NCBI GenBank assembly: GCA_009767595.1
Contig: VSDK01010057.1
Span: 803,047-867,046 of the forward strand
Origin: Symbiodinium kawagutii
Taxonomy: Eukaryota > Sar > Dinophyceae > Suessiales > Symbiodiniaceae
Reading direction: 5' to 3'
DNA length: 64,000 nucleotides
Made by a program: the position numbers and the translations under genes. Positions 11,880 to 23,400 of the stretch are shown here, piece by piece (position 1 is the stretch's first letter; each line of letters opens with the position of its first letter). The notes beneath the pieces were generated by a model. That model was not told where the DNA came from, did not search any database, and worked only from the letters and a program-made list of their open reading frames with translations.

Positions 11880-14280
11880 CCTCTGGTGGTCAGTTTGATC
11901 ATCTTTGATATTCTTTGATCCCGTTGAAGTGTTCAAGTCCATGTTTTTTAGTCATCAAATCTCATCGAATCCCATCGAACGGCACCTTCTCCAACGGCAC
12001 CTCTTCGACGCGACGCTTTTTCTGCGGTGGAGAAACGCTGATCATCTCATCCTGAGCGTTGATCCGGGAGGGATTCCTAGGCCAATCTGACGCATTGATC
12101 GACACAACTGTGACTTACACGTTGCAGAATGGCACCATGACCATTCTGCAGCTACGATTGCCGGCCTCCATATCCATGTGAAATGGCAACCGCGACCTGA
12201 GATGCCGGCGGTGCAAACAATGAGACCAGCACTGAACCAATTCAGAAAGCAAGGGTCAGTCCATGGGTGATGTTTGAGAAGGGATAACTCGAGAATGACT
12301 TATCTAACTATAGATATAGTTTCATCTAGTTTCATGAATGGGACTTCATCCACCGCTGGAAAACCAAACGCGCCTATATGAGCATATAGTGTGCGTGTGG
12401 CCGTTGGGGGACAAGAAGGCTTCAGCAGAAGTGGATTTCATCGTCGGCTTAAAGGTATTGATTAGGTCAAGGGACTTGCGGTGGCGTCAGAAGCACTGCT
12501 GCTTTGCACTAAAGCTTGATGCCAAAGTCGTAGCAGCATGCAGCAATAGGAACCCTGAAAAACTCAGCTGCGACCTGAAAATCAATGGCTCATAGAATAA
12601 GAACATACAAACAAAGGATAACAAAGGTACCTAAAGGATCCGAACAGGATTCCACAGCTTTATCCAAGTTGATCCAGGTTGTATATCACTGCATATTACC
12701 GCCCTGAATTGTGCCGAAAAACTTGTACAGGATGATAGACCGACTGAAGTCTTTGCCGATCCCTGCTTGTCAGATTTATCAGCTCAGACCAGCTCAGCAA
12801 CGTGAGCAGCTCACCTTTTTGACGATCCGGCAATCCCTCGCGCTGAATCTGTCCACGCAGAAGCGTCCCAAGTCTCAACTCTAGAAAAGCCTCAGCAGAG
12901 AGGGCTCTGGCGAGCCTCCTAATCCTCCTATCTGTGTCTATCTGAGAGACCTTCTCCTTTCAAGACATTTTAAGACCAGGCGACGCTTTCTGGGTGCCCA
13001 TGGCTGACCCTGGGTCACGTTCCAGCGTTGCGAGGCTGCACAAGAACCGGATGGCAGCAGCCAGGCACCGTAAGGTACCAACAAAATCTTGCAGTCACCG
13101 ACTGTATTGAACTGCGCTGACAGAACTATCCTTCTCGTCCTACACACTTCATCTCTGCTCAACTTGATTCATTGTGATTCCAAAGTTTTGATGTGTTGTG
13201 ATTAGTATAACCCTTTGAGATCTTTGAGAAAGTTCAGCGGGTGTCTGCAAGCAAGTCCAACCGTAAGATGACCACGTGCCATCTAAGTCCAACTCTGGAC
13301 ACGGCGGATGAAAACGAGTCTGCCCTTTGCACGTCTTTTCTCTCCACCAGGAACACCATAAATCCATCAGAAGTAATCAAATCTGAAGCAATGCATGGGC
13401 TGCTCTTACGACCTGGTCAAAACAAAGGGGGGTTTTAAAGTGAAGATCTTCCAGCAGCCGAACAAGTCTAAAAACAGTGGCTCCCATCTGTTCCGCCAGT
13501 AACCCTTAGTCCTGTAGGTTTCTTTCGTGAGATGCTTTAGATTGCTTTAGGATCTTTCAGGCAAAGGACAACTTGGTGAGGCTTTGCAGCACAACTTCAG
13601 AGCATTTGCGGCAAATTGCACTGCGGTCATGCCAGGGCTTCAGGCTTGCACCGCACCAATCTGCACCATGCATTGCTTGTTTCTTCGAAGTTTTGTGAAG
13701 CACATCAATCCTCCAGCATGAATTGCATCCATGGGCCTCGGCTACAGTTGGATCAAGCATCTCCGAGTCCCAAACAGTGCTGCAAACCTTGCGACACCAA
13801 AAATCTAAGGTCTAAGATCCTCCGGACTCTGTTTTTCAAGTAAAAGAAGCCAACCTTGCAATTCTAAGAATTCTAAGAGCAACTCCTCATGTCCTCTGGA
13901 GGCGTCACCTGACAGTGCCAGCTTCGATGCTCCCTACCATATACGCCACTGGACCCCCGGCCTCAATGATCCGCTGGGCGTCACCTGCATGGAACCAGCA
14001 GTGTGCTTGGACCACCTGGCGCCAAAATGCCGGGTCCAATGCGAATCCTCGTGATGCGCGTCTCTGTCCGTCTCTCCATTCTTATTCCAAGTCTTCTCCA
14101 TATGCCAATTTTTTGTTTTTTTTCCATCGCCATCAGGTCACCCTGTCCTAGATTGACTAAGTAGCGAGCCTAAACTGAGACAAACAGAATTACAGTTGGG
14201 GGCGCATCAAAGGGCCCATCTAAAATTGCACAAACAAACTGCCTACAAAGAACTGGCCATATGCCAATGAATATGTATAA

Positions 14281-14400
14281 TTAAATATACATATATCATA
14301 TATATATATATATATATATTTGATATATATATATATATTAGATATATATATATATATAGTTATTAGATATATATATATATACATATTTATCTGTTTATCT
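14281..14400. repeat. Long (TA)n tract
   Basis: More than 100 bases almost entirely of alternating T and A, broken by short ttagat or tttgat interruptions. Such tracts can extrude cruciforms. It lies in intergenic DNA. Confidence 0.9.
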
Positions 14401-15069
14401 ACTTATTTATACTCTTTTCATCTCTATTCCAATCTAATTCCAATTCTAATTTGAATTCTAATTCATTCTAATTCAATTCCTTCAATTGCATTCTAATTCG
14501 AACTCAAAAACCCATGTTCATCTATTCCAAATTCATGTGTATATTCTCCCTCTTTGTGCTATATGCTAGCTATGCACGTTTGCGACCTGTATCGGCGGCA
14601 GGTCATTACTCAACAGGGCAAACCCCAACAGTGGATTTCTGTACTTGGACCATGATCGCAGGCATTGAGCCCAAAAAAGATGTATGATGATGTATGGCAT
14701 CTGCAGCACTCCAAACAATGCGTAGATCATAGATTATGCAACTATATGTAACTAAAACCTGTGCATAGAGTCTCTATGAGTCTAAATGAGTCTATAGAAC
14801 TGGCCTGTATTGACGCATTTTTTTGTTTCTTAAAAACGTTTTCTGAATGTAGATGTTAGCCAAATCTCCGGTTCATATTGAAATGGTCGCATGAAGGTTG
14901 CGTGTGCGCGTTTTATTGAAGCCTGGCTCTGGTCCGTTCCCCAGTCCGAACATGTTTTAGTGACACTGCCAATTCAAAGCCAAAAGATGCCACAGGGCTG
15001 TTACTCTTCAAAAGCTTCACAGCACGCATCGCGTGTTACAGTAGGGTCAAGAGTCTTAAGAAAGCAAAA

Positions 15070-15841
15070 CTAGGCTCCCGGCTTGTTTTCAAAGACCACC
15101 TTTTTTTCTCCAGCGCTAATGGTCTTTGTCCTAAGTTGCAACACTCCACCTGCTGTGCAACTTTCATCACCTTTCAACATGGCCTGAAGCGACAATTGCT
15201 GCGTCCAAGCTTCGTATGACTCCGGTTCTTGTTGCTAATGCAGACCTTGTCAGCTTCTTCTTTAGTCATTTTCTTGATGCCTGAGCACCCAAGCCAAATG
15301 GCAGTCCTGACTTCTTGTTACATTCAGATACATTCAGTGGAGTCGGCCGTCTCAGCACTTCAGTTTCATCATCATTGTCATCCTTGTGTGTCTTGTAGAC
15401 ATGCTTTCCTCGTGCAGCAACGCATTCCACTTCTCTGTCCCAGGCCTAGGCCTCGCCGGCCCTGCTTGGTGCGCCATCCAATGATGCCACCGATTTCACA
15501 GCCAGGGCCAGGGTCCAGTGAGACATCCACCTGTGAGCAAAGCTGGGGACACAGCGAGGCACACAGCGACTGCACACAGCGACAGCACACAGCGACAGCA
15601 CACAGCGACAGCCTTGATGAAGCGCTCGCCTTTTCGCGTCACCACCTGACACGCGGCTGCTGACGCCGCTGTTTCAGCTCAAGTGCCATCTGCCAGCCCA
15701 AAACAAACGGCGAAGCTGGGTCTGGGTCTGAGTCCAGGGCATTGTTGTCGCGGTATCTTTCTTGCTGCCCTTTGCGAGGTGCGAGCTGTTGAATACTTTT
15801 GTGAATGTGCTTCCTCGGCGTCGACAATGCATTCAGGAAGT
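15070..15841 (-). CDS. Orphan gene, last four exons
   Basis: I do not recognise the protein. Four exons join in phase with GT-AG introns: 15841-15651, 15530-15431, 15280-15246 and 15183-15070 (TAG stop). The third is only 35 bp and encodes IKKMTKEEADK. The joined tail reads from a basic helical part (RKHIHKSIQQLAPRKGQQER) through a Gly-rich part (GCEIGGIIGWRTKQGRRGLG) to a short polar C-terminus ending ENKPGA. Every acceptor except the first is AG followed by G, as is usual in dinoflagellates. Open frame continues upstream on the same strand to about 16.3 kb and may hold further exons. Phase agreement across three introns is the main evidence. Function is unknown. Confidence 0.6.
15545..15612. 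repeat. Imperfect cacagcgacagca tandem repeat
   Basis: Four to five copies of a 13-14-bp unit (cacagcgacagca and variants). It lies in the intron between the first two traced exons of the neighbouring minus-strand gene. Confidence 0.8.
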
Positions 15842-16539
15842 CTCCCCGCAGTGAAAACACATTTCAGCCGCCTGTTCAGCCCTATCAGCTTTCCTCTGGG
15901 TGCCAGGATAAAAAAGAGAAAAAAACGGAAGCATCCAAGGTGCTTAGAGACTCTCTCCTCTTGTCTCTGCATAGCGTACCTGTCAGACATTGTCAGACTG
16001 AATTCAGCCAAACTTTGCGCATTAAGATCAGAAGTATTCGAGAGATCGCGTGCTCTTCTCAAAATTATATACTGTTTGCTGCCGTTGCTTTCAGACCACG
16101 AAGTCACTAGCAGTAATTCATATTGCCCCACATTTTCCCCCTTAGGTTTGACTGAGGTAATGCCGCCCATGGCCTTTCGAACAAATCGCGCTTTTCGTCT
16201 AAAGAAAGTTGACTCAGCTGAGATCCTTAGACGCAGATCACCGGTCACCTCATGTTGACAAACCCTCAGGGCAAAACGGCATTCATTCTCTGGCAGCTGC
16301 ATCATAATGTTTCTCGGCAGGGTACTGGAAGGTAGCACTGGTGTTGATGATGTGCTTCTGTCTTTCTTTTCTCCTTCTTCAGCCGCTCCCTCGCACCTGA
16401 CATCTGCGAGGGAGATGTACCATCATGCGCCATTGCAACGGGATGCAGTGAACCCATTGCAGAGCCTTGCTCCCATCATGCTGCAGTTGAAGTTCAATCC
16501 CAAGCCCATGAAGTCAACGTGGGTGACATGGGTAGCCTC

Positions 16540-16571
16540 AAGCAGGGCCAAGCAGGGCCAAGCAGGGCCGC
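16540..16571. repeat. 10-bp tandem repeat (aagcagggcc)
   Basis: Three head-to-tail copies of aagcagggcc within non-coding sequence. Confidence 0.85.
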
Positions 16572-17261
16572 GAGGCTTCCCATGGCTTGTCATGTTGACT
16601 TCTCCTATTGCTGAGATCCAGGCACCGCATTCGTCGCACACAGCAACAAACACATCCTGACGTTCGTGGACCCTTTAAAGCCCCTTGTGTACATATGCGT
16701 GTGTGTGTTTCTTGTATGCATTTGGGCGTGTGCTCTAAGGGCGTATGCACCTATATACGCATGTGCACATACATTCAGGCACACATACAGGTGAGCTGTT
16801 CGCGGTAAGTGCAGTGCAAATTTTGTTGCTAGCCTCAACTACAGCGAAGGTACTGAAGGTACTGCATAAGAATCTCTTGTATAAGAATTTGAGGGGCTCG
16901 GATGTTTTTCCATCCCTATTTGGTCTGCATGTAATTTGCTTCTTCGGCTCAGAATTTCAGGGGCCCTCACTGAGGCAATCAAATTCTTAGCAGCCTTGGT
17001 TTGGGGTAACACTGCAGTCAGTGTAGCTATAATCTATACATTAAGCTTCCTATAACGGTTAAGCAACCCGGACAGTGGTACGGTTGAGCAATGTGTTAAG
17101 AATTTTCATGGAACAAGAAATTAGACCCTCATTGGGAGAGAAAGTGAATTAGTCAGAGTCTCAAATCCAAAAAAAGGAAAATACCGTAAAACAACGCGCA
17201 GCTCAAAAAAAATCTTTCAACCCCCTGCTTTTACTTGTCAAGTCCCAAACAATATCATTAC

Positions 17262-17481
17262 AGGTGTTTCAACAAGGATCCCAATGCCAAAATCAAAAAA
17301 GAAAATGAGGTCTGAAAAGTTTCTTTTCTTGCAGGACCAAGTTAAAGGCTGGAAAGCTCCTGCCATCACTTTTCAAGTCCTAAGCAATGTCACTAGAGGT
17401 GTTTCAACAAGAATCCCAATGTCAAATTCAAAAAAAATTGAAGCCCGAACAGTTTCTTCCTGCAGGACCAAGTTAAGGTCT
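17262..17481. repeat. Diverged duplication, about 120-bp unit
   Basis: Two blocks share the order 'aggtgtttcaacaaggatcccaatg' then 'caaa(a)tcaaaaaa' then 'tttctt..tgcaggaccaagttaa'. The first starts near 17262 and the second near 17397. They differ by scattered substitutions and small gaps. The unit looks like an old tandem duplication in non-coding DNA. Confidence 0.6.
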
Positions 17482-18159
17482 GTAAAGCTTTGGCATTCAT
17501 ACTTTGTAAGGCTTAGAAATCTTGCAAGTGATGCTGGGCTACATTCTGCGCGCAAGAATCCTTTTAAGAGAGAGTTTAAGAAATTACTTTGAGCGTCTGA
17601 CACAAGGCTGAATTTCTTAAACAGGACCAGCCAGTTAAGAAATTTCCCAGACCCTGACTGAAAAATACAGTAAGGATTTCTGGTAATTAACACTTTTCCC
17701 CCGTAGAGCTACACTTCTATCGAACCGTGGCATGATGAGAGTGAGGAAAACCAAGGGTATAAGAACATCATTCAATTTTCCATACCAAGAATAATAAGAG
17801 TACATAATTAAGAAATATTAGGAAACTGCTAAGAAATTGAGCGACCCTCAGACCAGGAGCGTGGAAAATCTAGAGCCATCTAAATTAAGAATTTGAGAGA
17901 CCCTGGGCCACAGATTTGGGATTCTTATCCAGGAGTTCCACTGTATGTCTTCTGCAGCTGTTCTCTGTGGATGTCAACAAGAATTTGACCGTGAAATCAT
18001 TTGACCATCTCGCCAGTCACACTTCTACAAGCGAAATTGTATGCAATCCTTTCATCAAATGAAGTCAAAATAATCAGTTGATAACCGCCGTGAGGAAAAC
18101 AATGGTTGTATTGATATATAATCACAATCTCGATTACAAAACGAAGATCTTGAAGCTTC

Positions 18160-18975
18160 CTACTTCAGCGGCACCTCTTCCGTGCCATCCTCTGCCACTG
18201 TTTCTAATCGATTCCCGAAATCTGCTTGATCTTCTCCCTCAGATTCCTGAGATCTGCTTGCCGCTCTGCTTGCCGCTCTACTTGCCGCTCTACTTGCCGC
18301 TCTCCCAAACTGCGAAAGGACTTGCTTTCCAATGAAGCTGCTTGCCTCATCAATGTCGCAGCTTCTCCCCAAATCTTGGCAAGAAAAACTTTCCCCAATC
18401 TCACCTCGGCAGCAGGCAAAGGCACATCACTCATCTGTACACACCAAACCTTTGGCCAACGCATTGCAAATCTAGGCATCACACTCATCATCACAAGAAT
18501 TTATCATGACATGGTAAGACATTCCAAGCTGAAACTCTTCAAATACAACCGGTACACCGGCATCTTTTGACACACGCACGCAGTCTATCCGAGACGGATT
18601 TCCGTTTTTGACCTTCAACCGCCCGCATGTGCACGCTTTGTTTGGTTTTGAAAAGCAACCGAAGCAATCAGAATTTCAATTTCAGCTCAATCTTTTTATG
18701 TGCCAGGGGCACTCTCGGAATGTTTCCTGTTGAGGCATCTGTTCGAGCATTGACGTGCGCTCGCAGAAGCTCCTGCACTGTTCGTTGGCTTTCTGCCGGC
18801 ATGTTCACAATCTCCGCCTTCACACTGGGCTCGATTTGCGCAGCTTGCATCAGGCAGCTGGCCATGGCAGTCTTGCCAGCTCCCGCAGTGGGTTGTAGCT
18901 TGGAAAACTCAGCCACTGCACACACCTCGCATGGCGGGCCGAAGGATGTGAGTACAGAAAGTCCTGCTTCAGACC
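18160..18975 (-). CDS. Orphan gene, last three exons, with AASR repeats
   Basis: Three exons join in frame with GT-AG introns: 18975-18755, 18434-18405 (ten codons, MSDVPLPAAE) and 18345-18160 (TAG stop). The first exon contains the string PTAGAGKTAMAS, which resembles a Walker A loop, but no beta-strand precedes it and no Walker B is visible, so nucleotide binding is unproven. The last exon carries four copies of the tetrapeptide AASR, encoded by a 12-bp tandem repeat, then an acidic tail ending TEEVPLK. An open stretch continues upstream to 19363, but I could not place more exons. Function unknown. Confidence 0.55.
18252..18304. repeat. 12-bp tandem repeat inside a coding exon
   Basis: Four copies of ttgccgctct(a/g/c)c. 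The unit length is a multiple of three, so copy-number changes keep the frame. On the minus strand it encodes repeated Ala-Ala-Ser-Arg. Confidence 0.9.
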
Positions 18976-20490
18976 CTACAGCTGCCCAGTTAGAATGCAA
19001 CAAATCAGGAGAAAACCACTTTTTTATACTTTTTTCTATATTTGGTAGGTGCAAATTTGAGCGAACATACATGCAGAGAGTGATGATTGGATGATTGATA
19101 CTTCCAAGTGGGACCGAGAATGAGCAGCCCTCGGCTTCGTATTTTCTGAAAACCTGAAACCATCGACCTAGGGGGCTCAACCCTAGCATTGCAAAACGGA
19201 TACGTGGGCATGCTGCGGAACCATCAAGTACGGGGTTGCGTCCACGAGTTTGATGTTCAAGGTCACAGGGATGTTTCGTCCCAACTCTGGCAACACTTGG
19301 CCTCCAATGTTCTTTCGCCCAACTGCAGGCGATTTCGTTGTGCGCGTCCCTTTGCACCTTCATTGACTATCAACTAACCAGAAACATTGAGTTCCTGAAA
19401 TACATGTTACATCTGGTTCCTCAAAAACCTCACACCTCAAACGCCCCACTGCAGCCAAGAATGATTTCACATAGATTATTTCATTTTCATGCTTGAGTTC
19501 AGCTTACTTCTTTGCTTGATGATACGGCAGCAACGTACGTGAATGCACCCCACCCCACCCAAGCGTACAGCATAGTAGCAACGTGACAATGTCATCATCA
19601 TAGACGGATGAAACGCAACAGAAGCCCACGGCCCCTTAGGGACGCCCACGCCAAAAACCAGGGCGGACAGTGAACGTCTTCCAAGCTTGACTTGACCCAT
19701 TGTGAGCCCGTCTACTCCCTGCTTGCAGTTGGTGAACCTTCCCTAAGACCCTAAGACCCTAACACATAACAACCCCAACTTTGGGGCTGTTGGGCGGCTA
19801 TGCTGCTGCCTTGGCTTCAGTCTGTGCGGCTACAAGCATTGCCGTGCTTTTTGCCGTTTGGTGTTGCCAGTGGTGCATCTGAGAAAACCATGTAGAATGC
19901 AAACCCAAGACCGATTCCAGGGGAGATCTATCTTCCACTTTGGTTTGAGGTTAAGTGTGGATTGACAGGTTGCAGCTCTGGGCAAAGTGGCAGCGGGTCG
20001 GTCTGTCGCCATGTTTCGCCAAAATCTATGACAACTATCGAAGATTTACAAGTGAAGCCCAGGTTTCCCTTGGCTCTGCTATCTTCTGCAAGCTGAAGAT
20101 AAGGGAAACATCTCAAAAGAAACAGCGCTTAGTGTTTACAGAAATTCGGGAATTTTCCGTGACAAGAGAGCGACCCCTTTCGGAACCAACAAATGCAAGC
20201 AAATTCCTAATATACAAGGGGAGAACTGGCTTTGCGCGAGTTATGATTCATGATCTGGTAACCTAAAACTATTTGCGGTGACTTGTCCAAGACGTAGTAC
20301 AGGAGCAGCGTTAAATTGTTGACTCGGTAAGATGTGTCGCTGGTATGTGCAAGAACAACCCTGCCAACAAAAAAAGACGAAAATGAAGAAGCGATAGATT
20401 GTGCAAAGCATTGTTGCAGGTGTAATACTAGACTATAATTCTATGATTTCTCCTTGCATCTCCTTGCCTTGTAATGTGATGCAATCTGAG
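18976..20490. other. No supported gene
   Basis: Between the orphan gene at 18.16-18.98 kb and the end of the HEAT-repeat gene I find only short overlapping frames without domains. 5' exons of the orphan gene could lie in 18.98-19.4 kb. A short ccctaagaccctaagaccctaa repeat lies near 19.74 kb. Confidence 0.45.
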
Positions 20491-23400
20491 TCATGTCTGC
20501 GGCTGAGATACTAACTGGAGTAGAAGTTGCGTGCTGCTCTTTACCATCTTCGAATCTCCTGCCTGAGCTCCCAGCAAGGTGGTGAAAAGACCCCAGGCAT
20601 GTTCCAGCGCTGGCGGTGCCATCTTGGAAGGTTCTTTCGCAATAGCATCCACAAGGCCAGGAACAATAACCCAACAAAGATCGGAGCAAGCAGGATTTTG
20701 GAGCAAATTTTGCGCAGATGAAACTGCTGCTTGCACCACCTTGACACTTGGATGCAACCAGGCCATGGCGAATAGCTTCTGCAAATGGTCCAAACACTTT
20801 TGCGCAGCTTGGGCATCTTCATGTCCTTCAAAGCCTTCCTCTGGCGCCCCCTGTGCCCGCAAGACTGCAGCCATGGCAGTGACAGCAGGAACCAAAGTCG
20901 CAAAGGAATAGACCAGTTGACGCTCTGAGACTTCGGTGATCGACGCCGCAGACAGTTTTGAAATCACAGAGGCGCACAACGTGTCCGAGATCAGAACCAG
21001 CCGGAACAGCTGCTGGTGAGGTGATGAGGTCGGTGAGGACAGCAAGGCACAAATCTGCTTCCAATGCTTCAGTGTCACTGCAGGATGACTTTGTACCAAA
21101 GTTTCGGGCAGTGGCTTCAGTAGAAGCCAAAACCATGGACAGGTCTGCTCGGTCTGCGCGGTCTGCCCTGTGCTCGAATTGGCTTCTGCCAAGGCTTCAT
21201 CCATCAATCTTTTCAGCTCTTCATCTTCTTTGGATTCGACATCCTCCGTCTCAGAGCTCCGGGACAAAGCATCTTGAAGCCACCATTGGAAAACCTCCAG
21301 TGCCATAGTCAGGTGGTTTTCTGACACATCTGCCTTTGTCATAGTGGCTGCTACAACGTGAAAAGCATAGGTACCCAGAACTGCCCGTGGAGTTTCACCT
21401 TCCGAACTCCACAAACCCTCCAACCATGGGAGGTCTGAGGCTTCAGAATCTGACTTCTGTCGAGAGTTGCGGGTCCACAACACACCGGAAATTCCATGAA
21501 AAAGCTCCATCATGTTCAGGAGCAAGGCTTCGCAGCGACTCTGCTTGCAGAACACTTCCTTCCAAACGCTGCCAAGCACATCCATGAAGGTGCTCAAACT
21601 GATGAGAGCACCATCATCTTCGCTGCTCTGGGCAGCCAGAATCAACATGTGACGAATCGTTGCAAGAAAGATTCTGACATCTTCCAAGGATGCATCAGCC
21701 AAAAGAGTCATCACAACACCTAAAGAAAGTGACACCAACTCTCTGCTGAGTGTCCAGGATGAGGATTTTGGCACTGCAGTGGGAGATGCTCTCTTGGCAG
21801 CAGGTTCAGCGCAAAGAACGCAAACACCACGAAGTAAAGATGGCACCGCGTCTCGAAATAGTGGCTGAATGGCTTTGTAGTCTGCAAAGCTGAAGCATGT
21901 GGGCTGGTAACTTTTGACACTCTGGAGGGGAAGCCCTGCCAGCAGCACCGCACTGTCGCGCAAGGCATTCTCAATCCATCTGCTCAAATGTTTGGAGTAT
22001 GCTGCCACAGCTGCCTGTTCCTGTGGCCCGGAGTCCAAGACTGCACAAGCGCAACGAAGTCGGAAAAGAAAGCAGCCAGTTGAAGCGGCCTCAGAGAACA
22101 AAGGATCTGGTTCAAAGGTCTGACTTGACAGCGGCTGCATCAGCAGAGCGATGAGCCGAGTGCTGGATGTGCAGGCTCGGACTGCGATGACATCCCGCAG
22201 CAGCTCCAAAGCCAATCGAACCACCGAAGGGTTGGCTGAAGCACGGAGATTGTGACGGATGCAGGTGGTCATCTGCGCTTCAAATTGCACCAACAGAAGT
22301 GGACAATCAACGCCTTCAACTTGTCCCTGCACATCTTTTGTATGCTGAAACCGGCCCACCACCAACAGCATGAGGCGGAGTCCAGCAGCTGATAGGGACA
22401 CCTCATCAGAGCTTGCAGCATTTACAGCAATGCCCACCAGGAGCTCCAAATGACTAATGAACCTCTTCTCCATGGGAAGTTCAGAACTGGGGCTACTGAC
22501 ATCTGGTTGGAAATGCACCAAGTCTGTCGCTGGCACTTGCTCCAGGAGCAGCTGTACACAGGAAACGGCAAAGACCTTCGTCGCTGTGCAACTTGAGAGT
22601 TTCTGCTTGCCGTGCTCCTGTTTGGGACCTGCGAAGGAAGCTTCATCGTCGATTTCATCGGCCATCCGATCTTCACTTCCCTTGCGGTTGGACAAAGCAC
22701 TCTGTGGGTCCTCCTTATTCTTGGACAAGGCCAAAACGACTTGTCGCAATGCCTGAAGCCATGACTGAAGCTGCTCAAGGCCGTTGGCCTGAAGGATGGC
22801 CAGAATCAGCTCTTGCAGCCCTTGGGCCTCTGCACCCTTGGAGGCATCCAACAGTTGGAAGAGTTGTGTCCTGTCTGGGAACAAGTTTGAAGAGCTGAAC
22901 AAATCAGATGACTTCGAAAGCTGACAGAGACTCCGCGATGCAAAGGTGCGGACTGCACAAACCTGCGACCCGTTCTCTTCTCCACCGAGTTTCTTTGCCG
23001 CGAGCTTCAGCAAGCCATCAGTCGGCATCAACCTGCGAAGATACGGAGCAGTCTCGAGGCAAACTGCTTCTGCGCGAACTGTTGCAAAAGCATTTCCACA
23101 GTGCTGTGCATGCTGAACCTGCCGAAGAACTTTCCAAATGCTCGACAACAAATGATCTTCTCGTCCTTCGGATTCCGTACTGTCGCACTTCTGGAGGATA
23201 ACCGCACCCGCATGGGTGAGCTCTGCTATGACCCACAGCACCAGTGGCGCTTCGAAAAAGTCAGCGAGCAAATGGGCGGTCGCCAAGCGCAACGCATCCT
23301 TCATGAACGGAGCAAAGGCCGTGCCGGCAGCATCCATACTGGTGTAAAGAGAGTACAGCATCCAAAGGCGAACAGGCTGAGCAGTCTCCTTGGCCAGCTT

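Larger units (their letters stand above)
11122..15069. other. Intergenic, repeat-rich
   Basis: I found no chain of exons here. The stretch contains a CA tract near 11.23 kb, 10-bp tandem repeats near 11.56-11.61 kb, agatctca-type repeats near 11.84-11.88 kb and a long TA tract at 14.28-14.39 kb. Small open frames on both strands overlap and have no domain. Confidence 0.5.
15842..18159. other. Upstream part of the previous gene, then intergenic
   Basis: A minus-strand frame from 16338 to 15842 is open and in places protein-like (VTGDLRLRISAEST), so it may contain 5' exons of the gene at 15.07 kb, but I could not fix splice sites. From 16.4 to 18.16 kb I see no supported gene. It includes a 10-bp tandem repeat at 16.54 kb, CA/TG-rich runs near 16.70-16.79 kb and two similar diverged blocks at about 17.27-17.36 and 17.39-17.48 kb (see separate entry). 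Confidence 0.4.

Noticed and set aside
18850..18900. Walker A-like PTAGAGKT
   Set aside because: No preceding beta-strand, no Walker B, and the rest of the exon does not resemble a P-loop NTPase.
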